Assembly (NCBI GenBank): GCA_030748365.1
Contig: JASMME010000070.1
Span: forward strand, 1-7,043
Source of the DNA: Lutibacter sp.
GTDB lineage: Bacteria; Bacteroidota; Bacteroidia; Flavobacteriales; Flavobacteriaceae
Length of the DNA: 7,043 nucleotides
Direction of reading: 5' to 3'
Shown here: positions 1 through 5,602 of the stretch, piece after piece
Layout: each line of letters begins with the position of its first letter
Numbering within the stretch: the first letter of the stretch is position 1
The notes under the pieces: model-generated
Database searches by the model: none
The model's input: the letters and a program-made list of their open reading frames with translations, nothing else
What the model was told of the DNA's origin: nothing
Position numbers and translations under genes: made by a program

Positions 1-255
1 GGCCAGATCTACTGGTATTTTTACCGGTTGGTAACCGGTAAAAGAAACCGTCAATTCATACTTTGCTGCGTGATCAACAGCCATTTTAAATGTACCTTTT
101 TCATCGGTAATGGTACCCAGGCTCAGTTCCTGAAAATAGACCGAAGCACCTTCTAGTGGCAATCCGTTATCGACCACCTTGCCTGTCACAAAATGTTGCG
201 CGGTAAGACCCAGTGGAAACAGTAAAAGGGCGTAAAACCTGTATATATTTTTCAT
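1..255 (-). CDS. Probable TonB-dependent receptor, N-terminal fragment (runs off the window)
   Basis: Eighty-five codons are open from an ATG at 255 to the window edge. Residues 1-20 form a Sec signal peptide (MKNIYRFYALLLFPLGLTAQ). From about residue 23 comes a carboxypeptidase-regulatory-like beta-sandwich domain, recognisable by a G-K-V-V-D start, then PLEGASVYF (33-41), LGTITDEKGTF (46-56) and SFTGYQPV near the window edge. In Bacteroidota this signal peptide plus domain most often opens an outer-membrane TonB-dependent receptor (siderophore, metal or SusC-like), with plug and barrel following. The plug and barrel are outside the window, so the substrate cannot be read. Some other exported Bacteroidota proteins begin the same way. 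A promoter and an 18-bp palindrome lie upstream, which suggests regulated expression and fits a nutrient-uptake receptor. The secretion signal and domain are seen directly; the receptor assignment is inferred. Confidence 0.75.
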   Translation of the reverse strand, partial: MKNIYRFYALLLFPLGLTAQHFVTGKVVDNGLPLEGASVYFQELSLGTITDEKGTFKMAVDHAAKYELTVSFTGYQPVKIPVDLA

Positions 256-366
256 TATGAAGATAAAATCAGCTATAAATTACACTTATGTGTGCTGGAC
301 AGAATTGCTAATAATCGGATTATACCCTACCATGGATTCCCGCCCAAACAGCCTACAAATCGAGTA

Positions 367-374
367 CAAATATA
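367..374 (-). promoter_or_regulatory. Candidate -7 box for the leftmost gene
   Basis: On the minus strand this reads TATATTTG, an exact match to the Bacteroidota -7 consensus TAnnTTTG. It lies about 110 bases before the ATG at 255, so the transcript would have a leader of roughly 100 nt. No TTTG is found at the usual 19-21 base distance; that position is occupied by the palindrome at 388-405. A promoter with a weak -33 element covered by an operator would explain both observations. No experimental start site is available. Confidence 0.5.
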
Positions 375-387
375 GCGCTTTTTATAT

Positions 388-405
388 TTTTAGACGCGTC
401 TAAAA
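388..405. promoter_or_regulatory. 18-bp perfect palindrome, probable repressor operator
   Basis: TTTTAGACGCGTCTAAAA is its own reverse complement over all 18 bases. It sits 13 bases upstream of the TATATTTG -7 box of the leftmost gene, over the place where the -33 element should be. That geometry is classic for a dimeric repressor that blocks RNA polymerase. The layout, TTTAGnnnnnnCTAAA, is similar in outline to sites of DtxR/MntR-family metal-dependent regulators (TTAGG...CCTAA type), which would suit a metal-uptake receptor. The regulator family is only an inference from this resemblance. There is no matching second copy elsewhere in the window. Confidence 0.6.
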
Positions 406-500
406 TTAATTTTTTGCAACCCTAATTATCGATCTGTAAATACTTACAGAGAAGGGTCAAAATAAGGGCTTGAAAAAGCCATTTCACGACCTTGCTACAA

Positions 501-529
501 ATAAAAACCCGCACCATAGGTACGGGTTT
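501..529 (-). terminator. Intrinsic terminator after the duplicated-domain lipoprotein gene
   Basis: On the minus strand AAACCCG pairs with CGGGTTT, and an inner ACC/GGT stem continues it past one mismatch, leaving a 3-base loop. A U-rich run (TTTTTATTTG) follows. It begins 22 bases after the stop codon of the gene ending at 552. It separates that gene from the promoter of the leftmost gene. Confidence 0.85.
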
Positions 530-551
530 AATGGATCATAAGAGGAAATAT

Positions 552-1355
552 TTAGTCGACAGACTGGGCAACATAGCTTCCTACAAGGGTCACGTTTTCC
601 TGCCAGTCATCCCACATCTTTTTGCGGACCCGCTTGCCATAGACACTATCCAGCATCTTATTGGCACTGTAGCCCTCCCAGGCACCATCCATGGCGCCAA
701 AAGAGTCATAATGCCAGACCAGGGCAAAGTCTACGTGGTCTCCGTTGTCCTGGGTAGGAACAATTACGGCATAAGGCACCGGAAATTGGGCTGCATGACG
801 GTAGTTATTCAGTAAATCATTCACCGTTTTCCTGGAGCCTTTTTTAACAGAAAACTGCTGTACCTCCAAAATCTTGGAAGGATTGCTGCTCGGGTCTATC
901 GTCATATTGGAAAGGGGCGTAATAAAGCGGTACATATTGGCTGGTCCTTCTTCAGCCACCAAAGGCATCACATTGTTCATCCAGTCTTCCTGATGACCTT
1001 CCAACATTTCTTTATTATCGAGATAATCCATCTGCATCGGTCCTTCCGCCCAGGAATAAAATCCAGCGTGTTTCCCAGAAGAATAGTAACGCAGGGTGGT
1101 GCTCATACCTTCCACCTGGTGGTACTTTTCATTGTGTGCCTTTACATTGGCTACAAAGGCTTCAATAGATTCCGTTTTGGGCTTTAACAAGATTACTTCC
1201 CATAAAGGCATGGGGGTTTCCGGCCAGTCAATGACCGTCAGGGGTTTTTGGGCCGGTCTGTTGGTAATTTCTTCACAAGAAGTTGTGAAGGCTGCCATTA
1301 TCAGTACTAAGAACAAATAATACAGCGGCAAAAATGGGCTATTTTTTTTCTTCAT
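552..1355 (-). CDS. Exported lipoprotein with two repeated alpha+beta (dimeric-barrel-like) domains, function unknown
   Basis: 267 residues from an ATG at 1355. The N terminus is basic (MKKK), then hydrophobic, with a lipobox TTSC ending at Cys27, so this is a probable lipoprotein anchored in the outer or inner membrane. The mature part consists of two related halves, about residues 51-148 and 161-265. Each opens with a strand plus amphipathic helix (LWEVILLKPKTESIEAFV; ILEVQQFSVKKGSRKTVN). Each has a central aromatic strand (GFYSWAEGPM; ALVWHYDSFGAM) and closes with an acidic helix and another strand. This pattern suggests a tandem dimeric alpha/beta-barrel (ABM/NIPSNAP-like) fold, but that is inference from the repeat pattern. 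No catalytic motif is recognised. The gene lies 108 bases after an NTF2-like secreted-protein gene, with no terminator or evident promoter between, so co-transcription is likely. A strong terminator follows. Confidence 0.8.
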   Translation of the reverse strand: MKKKNSPFLPLYYLFLVLIMAAFTTSCEEITNRPAQKPLTVIDWPETPMPLWEVILLKPKTESIEAFVANVKAHNEKYHQVEGMSTTLRYYSSGKHAGFYSWAEGPMQMDYLDNKEMLEGHQEDWMNNVMPLVAEEGPANMYRFITPLSNMTIDPSSNPSKILEVQQFSVKKGSRKTVNDLLNNYRHAAQFPVPYAVIVPTQDNGDHVDFALVWHYDSFGAMDGAWEGYSANKMLDSVYGKRVRKKMWDDWQENVTLVGSYVAQSVD

Positions 1356-1395
1356 TTTGTTGATTTTTTGGTTACTTATTTGACTTGATAAGGTT

Positions 1396-1434
1396 CACTG
1401 CCTACCATATCGGCTGGGTTCAGCCTGGTAAGTG
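1396..1434 (-). other. Bulged hairpin between the two exported-protein genes
   Basis: Three consecutive complementary blocks nest here: CACT/AGTG (1396-1399 with 1431-1434), TACCA/TGGTA (1403-1407 with 1426-1430) and GGCT/AGCC (1412-1415 with 1422-1425). This gives 13 base pairs, a 6-base loop and two one-sided bulges (3 and 4 bases). No U-tract follows on the minus strand, so it is not a standard terminator. A weaker hairpin, CTTAT/ATAAG at 1375-1392, lies between it and the next start codon. It could be an RNA-processing or mRNA-stability element that sets different amounts of the two proteins. It matches no riboswitch that I recognise. Confidence 0.45.
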
Positions 1435-1463
1435 TGGCTTGTCATCACGCCTGACTATTGGCC

Positions 1464-2393
1464 TTATTCTTCTAACTTACCAGCATCGTAATAAGCGACA
1501 GAACGCGTGATCTTTCCTTCGTCATTAAAGGTGTGGGAGTTGTGTATATGAAGTTTGATAACCTTACCGTCTGCCTTGCGTTTTACCGTGGCTTTCCACC
1601 AGGAAAGAACTACTTTGGATTGGTCTTGTTCATATTCTAGGTAATCAGGGTAACCCCATTCATCGATACTTTGGATATCGAATGATTGCCTAAACGCTTT
1701 CCAGCCTTCCTTAGAAGCTTCCACTGATTCATATTCGCCATGGGGCAAATTGATATCGTACAGTCGGGCATTGTCGGTAAAATGAGCATACACCCCCTCC
1801 ATATCATTATTTTCCTGGGCTGACGCCATCTTTCTAACAACACTGATATAGGGATGGCTTTTATAAATCGTACCATTGGTTCTTGGCCCGTAAGACTCCC
1901 ACAATTTGTCAAAAAGAGCGGTGTTGAAATAGTTGATAAGCACCTTGACTTTTGTACCCTCCTTGTTCAGCATAAACAAGCGGTGTACCGGTATGTCTAT
2001 TTTCATACCCGTTTCCTTGCTAACTCCATACAGAATTTCCCAGGTCTGTACCCAGGTATTGCCCTTTTTGTACTCAATGGCATCCGGATAGGCCGGGTCG
2101 TTTCGCTCAATCCTCAGGTAGTCAAAATTTTTCTGCCACCAAGCAGATTGATTTAAAAAATTGGCCTTGGAAGTACCCTCGGCATCTTTGTTAGGATTCA
2201 GACCATTATAGGCCTTAAAGTCATCCGCCAGGTAATCTCCCAGGGCAGGATCTGCGGTTACAAATAATTGCATGGTCTTTTCTGCCAGTTCAATAGCAGG
2301 ATGTTCGTCGTATACCTTTCCATTGTTGCGCTTTTGTGAAAAAGCAACACTTACAAAAGCCATACAAAACAGTATGGTTACTGATTTTCTCAT
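1464..2393 (-). CDS. Secreted protein with two NTF2/SnoaL-like domains, function unknown
   Basis: 309 residues from an ATG at 2393. Residues 1-20 form a Sec signal peptide ending AFSQ, with no lipobox cysteine, so the protein is probably periplasmic or released. Two NTF2-like halves follow, about residues 33-158 and 182-303. Each starts with a helix (IELAEKTMQLFVTAD; ISVVRKMASAQENND), then D-F / F-T-D-NARLYD segments. Each later shows a shared YPD-x(2)-EY motif (102-108; 248-254), a W-containing strand and a last strand ending NYFN or AYYD. This is the curved-sheet SnoaL pattern, duplicated. NTF2-like domains may bind small ligands, catalyse isomerisations or act as scaffolds, so activity cannot be assigned. 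The gene precedes, and is probably co-transcribed with, a lipoprotein gene that is also internally duplicated. The family call is moderately sure; the function is unknown. Confidence 0.8.
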   Translation of the reverse strand: MRKSVTILFCMAFVSVAFSQKRNNGKVYDEHPAIELAEKTMQLFVTADPALGDYLADDFKAYNGLNPNKDAEGTSKANFLNQSAWWQKNFDYLRIERNDPAYPDAIEYKKGNTWVQTWEILYGVSKETGMKIDIPVHRLFMLNKEGTKVKVLINYFNTALFDKLWESYGPRTNGTIYKSHPYISVVRKMASAQENNDMEGVYAHFTDNARLYDINLPHGEYESVEASKEGWKAFRQSFDIQSIDEWGYPDYLEYEQDQSKVVLSWWKATVKRKADGKVIKLHIHNSHTFNDEGKITRSVAYYDAGKLEE

Positions 2394-2423
2394 GATAATT
2401 TATATTTTAGATTACTATTCCAG

Positions 2424-2430
2424 CAAAGTA
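2424..2430 (-). promoter_or_regulatory. Weak candidate -7 box for the NTF2-like gene
   Basis: On the minus strand this reads TACTTTG, one base shorter than the TAnnTTTG consensus, about 30 bases before the ATG at 2393. No convincing TTTG -33 element lies at the usual distance. It is listed because the gene needs its own promoter: a strong terminator (2547-2573) separates it from the upstream gene. The rest of 2394-2546 is AT-rich, with no gene seen. Confidence 0.25.
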
Positions 2431-2546
2431 CCCACTTCAGGAACTACCGTACTTTAAGAATTTGAGCCAATCCTTTAACTATTATAAAAAACACTTTAAT
2501 TAATCAGTTTATACGCTTTGCAAAACACCTAGGAACTATTGGGTAT

Positions 2547-2573
2547 AAAAAAGGCCACTGTAAAACAGTGGCC
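2547..2573 (-). terminator. Intrinsic terminator after the pseudouridine synthase gene
   Basis: A perfect 8-bp stem, GGCCACTG/CAGTGGCC, with a 5-base loop is followed on the minus strand by TTTTTT. It lies 36 bases beyond the TAG stop at 2610. It ends the transcript of the pseudouridine synthase gene and separates it from the exported-protein pair downstream. Confidence 0.92.
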
Positions 2574-2609
2574 GCTGTGGTAATGCCTACAATCAAGGAT
2601 AGGCAAAGC

Positions 2610-3470
2610 CTACAACATCTTTAAACGATTGACCTCTAGTTCGGTCAAATGCCGCCAATGCCCTCGCTGTAGGTTCTTCTTGGTCAGGCCGGCAAAAATA
2701 ACCCGGTCTAGCTTGACGACCGTATAGTTAAAATGTTCAAAAATCCTGCGAACGATCCGGTTTCTACCTGAATGTATTTTGACCCCTACTTCAGACTTGG
2801 GCTGTTGTTGGATATAGGAGATCTCATCGACGATTACCCGCCTTTCATCCAACATAAATCCATCAGCAATGGCGTGCAGGTCATCCATGGCCAGCTTTTT
2901 ATCCAAAGAGGCGTGGTAAATCTTTTGAATACGGTGTTTGGGATGGGTCAATTTCTTGGCGAGTTCACCATCGTTGGTAAACAGGAGCAGTCCGGTCGTA
3001 TTCCTGTCCAACCTGCCTACTGGGTAAATTCGCTCTTTGGTCGCATGGGCAACCAGGTCCATCACTGTTCTTCGGCCACGGTCATCATCCATGGTGGTGA
3101 TAAAGTTCTTCGGCTTATTGAGCAATACGTACTGTTTCTTTTCCGGACTGATGGCGGTATTGTCAAAACGAACCACATCAGCAGCTTGCACCTTAAAACC
3201 CATTTCAGTAATGACCTTTCCATTGACAGTAACACTGCCAGCCCCGATAAACACATCGGCCTCCCTACGTGAACAAACACCAGAATTGGCGATATACTTG
3301 TTTAAACGAATACCGTTTGACACCTCTTTTTTAGGCGCGGACCCTGCCGGGTCTGAGGTTTTCTTTTTGTCGGAAAAAGGACGCCTTGGCCCCTTTTTCC
3401 CGGTAATATTACCCGGCTTTCTATCTCCCTTCGATGTGCGTCCTCCCGACGATTCCTTTCTTGACTTCAC
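2610..3470 (-). CDS. RNA pseudouridine synthase, RsuA/RluB family, with S4 domain
   Basis: 286 residues. The enzyme converts a specific uridine in rRNA to pseudouridine in the cytoplasm. Residues 1-50 are a low-complexity tail rich in Lys, Arg, Gly and Ser, likely RNA-binding and disordered. An S4 domain follows (about 54-100: RLNKYIANSGVCSRREAD and VTVNGKVI). The catalytic domain starts at YVLLNKPKNFITT (114-126). Its RsuA-type signature GRLDRNTTGLLLFTNDGEL (152-170) contains the catalytic Asp155, and GRNRIVRRIFEHFNY (235-249) is the late conserved motif. Bacterial relatives modify 16S U516 or 23S U2605/U2604; which one applies here is not decidable, though RluB is the usual label in Bacteroidota. 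The start is GTG at 3470. Upstream in the same frame are only a few codons after a TAA, with no ATG, and a start further in would lose the S4 domain. It is followed by a terminator. Confidence 0.9.
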   Translation of the reverse strand: MKSRKESSGGRTSKGDRKPGNITGKKGPRRPFSDKKKTSDPAGSAPKKEVSNGIRLNKYIANSGVCSRREADVFIGAGSVTVNGKVITEMGFKVQAADVVRFDNTAISPEKKQYVLLNKPKNFITTMDDDRGRRTVMDLVAHATKERIYPVGRLDRNTTGLLLFTNDGELAKKLTHPKHRIQKIYHASLDKKLAMDDLHAIADGFMLDERRVIVDEISYIQQQPKSEVGVKIHSGRNRIVRRIFEHFNYTVVKLDRVIFAGLTKKNLQRGHWRHLTELEVNRLKML

Positions 3471-3643
3471 AGGTTTTATGGTTTAATAATTTAGTTATTC
3501 CTCTCTTTTAATCAATTGAAACGCGTGTAAACACCCGCTTTATCTGGTCATTGTAACCGCTGCAATATGGGTTTGTAAAAACAGGCAATAGGACCTCTTT
3601 TCCAGGGAATTATCCCCCCATATCGGTACGGGCTATTCGCCGG

Positions 3644-3677
3644 CAAAAGTAGGGCTATTCTCGCAATAAAAACCAAA
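3644..3677 (-). promoter_or_regulatory. Candidate promoter of the pseudouridine synthase gene
   Basis: On the minus strand TACTTTTG (3644-3651) matches TAnnTTTG exactly. A TTTG at 3674-3677 stands 22 bases upstream, slightly longer than the usual 19-21. It sits just after the prenyltransferase stop codon, so the pseudouridine synthase can be transcribed separately, with a leader of about 165 nt. A 9-base direct repeat, GAATAGCCC on the minus strand (3630-3638 and 3652-3660), flanks the -7 box. The 223-base gap between the genes (3471-3693) contains no gene and no canonical terminator for the upstream operon. Confidence 0.45.
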
Positions 3678-3693
3678 AATCAGGATTTTTTAC

Positions 3694-4617
3694 TTAAAAA
3701 ATACCGGTGGCTCGGGAAAGGTCGGTAAGCGACAAACTAAACACACCCAGCAAGATAAGTAGCTTTAGTATCAGGTGTAGATAATAGTACTGCCTGGGGC
3801 TGCGGCTAAACCAAAGGGCCAGCGCAAGGGCAAACAAGGTGATGATACTGGCATAGAAATAATATTTCATGGCCCCTACCTCCGGATAGCCCAATAGGAA
3901 AAAAACCGGATTGCACGTAAGTATCACTATAAGTGTGATCAGCAGCTTGGTAAAGTGTTCTCCGTATTTCACTGCAATGGTCTGATAATTCTGCACAAAA
4001 TCACCTTGCAGATTCTCCAGGTCCTTGATCAGCTCCCTGATTAGCAGGACAAAAAACAGGAAGGCCGCATGGGTAAAGACCAACTCGGAAAAATTCCGGT
4101 AGTAGACAAAGACGGCAAAAAAAGGCAACAAGGCCAATACCGCTGCAGACAAAAGACCTGTCAACGGATATTTCTTTAGTTTATGAGAGTAGAACCAGAT
4201 CGAAAAAATATAGACGGCAAAGAAAAGAGCGGCACGCCAGGATACAAAGAAGGAAAAGAGCACCCCCAAAAAATTGAGCAAAAAATAAATCGACAACCTG
4301 ACTTGCTGACTGACCAGGGCATCAATTTTCGACTTGATGGGACGGTTGATCCGGTCGGTCTCAAGGTCGTAAAAATTATTGATGATATACCCGGAGGCGA
4401 TTACACAAATGGTCGACAGAACAATTAAGTGTAGGGAGCCGTCTAGCAAAACCTGCTTCATGGGTTTTTCTACCGCAAAAATAAAGATAGACGCCAGGTA
4501 CTGCGCAAGAACAATCAGGAAAATATTATAGGCCCTCACCACAGAAAATAAGCTAGCCAGTTTTAGGTAAAACGGATAGCGCTTTGGGCTGGGTGGTACT
4601 ATTTCCGGCGTATGCAT
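3694..4617 (-). CDS. UbiA-family membrane prenyltransferase, geranylgeranylglycerol-phosphate geranylgeranyltransferase-like
   Basis: 307 residues with about eight or nine membrane helices. UbiA enzymes attach a polyprenyl diphosphate to an acceptor inside the membrane using two Asp-rich, magnesium-binding motifs. The first is NNFYDLETDRINRP (80-93; Asp84 and Asp88). The second is RELIKDLENLQGD (194-206; Asp199 and Asp206), followed by QTIAVKYGE. The R-E-x(3)-D-x-E-x(3)-G-D form is close to archaeal digeranylgeranylglyceryl phosphate synthase rather than to UbiA/MenA quinone enzymes, and Bacteroidota homologues carry that annotation. The true acceptor in bacteria is uncertain; a quinone, haem or other lipid acceptor cannot be excluded. 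The ATG at 4617 is 32 bases after the mevalonate-kinase-like gene, so the enzyme probably shares its operon and uses the isoprenoid made by it. No canonical intrinsic terminator follows, only A/T-only stems around the stop. Confidence 0.85.
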   Translation of the reverse strand: MHTPEIVPPSPKRYPFYLKLASLFSVVRAYNIFLIVLAQYLASIFIFAVEKPMKQVLLDGSLHLIVLSTICVIASGYIINNFYDLETDRINRPIKSKIDALVSQQVRLSIYFLLNFLGVLFSFFVSWRAALFFAVYIFSIWFYSHKLKKYPLTGLLSAAVLALLPFFAVFVYYRNFSELVFTHAAFLFFVLLIRELIKDLENLQGDFVQNYQTIAVKYGEHFTKLLITLIVILTCNPVFFLLGYPEVGAMKYYFYASIITLFALALALWFSRSPRQYYYLHLILKLLILLGVFSLSLTDLSRATGIF

Positions 4618-4649
4618 GACCTTGGATATAAAAAACGTGGAAGCCCTAA

Positions 4650-5576
4650 TCAGAAACGATAGACCAGCTCCAGTTTGTAATTTTTTAGGCGGGCCCGGGC
4701 CTTGTCAAAGTCCTCGGTAAAACCGAGCATATAGCCACCGCCACCAGAACCGCAAAGTTTCAGATAGTAGTCATTGGTATCAATCCCTTGCTGCCAGATA
4801 GCGTGAAAGCGGTTGGGAATCATCGGCTTAAAATTGTCCAATACAAGACTGGATAATTGCTTGACATTCCGAAACAGAGACGTTACGTTGCCGTGTAAAA
4901 AGTCATCGATACAGGCATCGGTATAGGTAGAAAAATCTTCGTGTAACATCTTTCGGAAGCCTTCTTGCTTCATCTTGTTCATAAAAATGCTCACCATGGG
5001 TGCTGTTTCCCCAGCGGTTTCCGAATCGAGCAGAAATACCGCTCCCTTACCAGCCCTTTGGGCAGGGATACCGGTGGCCTCCAGGTCGTTCGACGAACGA
5101 ATCAGGATGGGAATGCTCAAATAGGAATTAAGCGGGTCTAAACCGGAACTTTTTCCGTGAAAAAAAGACTCCATCAATGAAAATATCCGTTTTAGCTGTA
5201 GGAGCTTGTCCCTGGTCAGGTTTTCCAACACCGTAATTTTTTCTTTGGCGTACTGATCGTATACAGCCGCTACCAAGGCACCTGAACTGCCCACTCCATA
5301 GCCCTGCGGAATACTGGAATCAAAATACATGCCCTCGTCTATATCGGCCTTCAGTTTGTCTAGGTAAAACCATTCTTTGCCCGTTTCCAACTTGTGCAGG
5401 TACTGGTGAAATTCTTGTAGTTGTTGATTGGAATAACGGGTATCCGGGGTGGATTCCGTCGATTTTTTCAAAGCACCGCGGTAGGTGTTATAGGGAATGG
5501 TGAGTCCTTTGGAATCCTTGATGATTCCATACTCTCCGAAAAGCAAAATCTTGGCGTAAAAAAGAGGCCCTTTCAT
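4650..5576 (-). CDS. GHMP kinase, mevalonate kinase-like
   Basis: 308 residues, cytoplasmic. It probably phosphorylates mevalonate with ATP. The GHMP features appear in order: N-terminal AKILLFGEYGII (8-19, with Lys9); the ATP-binding loop SSIPQGYGVGSSGALVAAVY (87-106); ESFFHGKSSGLDPLNSYL (136-153), carrying the HG-x-SSGLDP pattern of mevalonate kinases with the probable catalytic Asp147; and the C-terminal glycine motif KLCGSGGGGYMLGF (273-286). Departures from textbook mevalonate kinase are GEYG instead of GEH-A-V at motif 1 and a four-glycine run in motif 3, so phosphomevalonate or another GHMP substrate is possible. It starts 26 bases after diphosphomevalonate decarboxylase and is followed after 32 bases by a prenyltransferase gene, which supports an isoprenoid role. 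The ATG at 5576 puts motif 1 close to the N terminus, as is normal. Confidence 0.85.
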   Translation of the reverse strand: MKGPLFYAKILLFGEYGIIKDSKGLTIPYNTYRGALKKSTESTPDTRYSNQQLQEFHQYLHKLETGKEWFYLDKLKADIDEGMYFDSSIPQGYGVGSSGALVAAVYDQYAKEKITVLENLTRDKLLQLKRIFSLMESFFHGKSSGLDPLNSYLSIPILIRSSNDLEATGIPAQRAGKGAVFLLDSETAGETAPMVSIFMNKMKQEGFRKMLHEDFSTYTDACIDDFLHGNVTSLFRNVKQLSSLVLDNFKPMIPNRFHAIWQQGIDTNDYYLKLCGSGGGGYMLGFTEDFDKARARLKNYKLELVYRF

Positions 5577-5602
5577 ATCTGTTTTTCTTATCTTTTATCA
5601 AG

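Noticed and set aside
492..815. Plus-strand reading frame of 107 codons at the end of the lipoprotein gene
   Set aside because: It starts next to the terminator hairpin with a non-ATG codon and is mostly antisense to the lipoprotein's second repeat; its composition looks like a shadow frame.
1380..1440. Possible TPP riboswitch in the gap before the lipoprotein gene
   Set aside because: TGAACC followed by TTATCAAGT slightly recalls the conserved CTGAACCTGATC of TPP riboswitches, but the CTGAGA element and the GG-TAAT-CCAGCG element are missing, and the flanking genes have no link to thiamine.
2772..3272. Long plus-strand reading frame of 166 codons opposite the pseudouridine synthase
   Set aside because: It lies entirely inside a gene with clear domain motifs on the other strand; its translation shows no recognisable family and no promoter or ribosome-binding site.
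3670..3706. A/T stems around the prenyltransferase stop as an intrinsic terminator
   Set aside because: The stems (ATTTTTT/AAAAAAT and AAAAAT/ATTTTT) contain only A and T pairs, too weak for a standard terminator.
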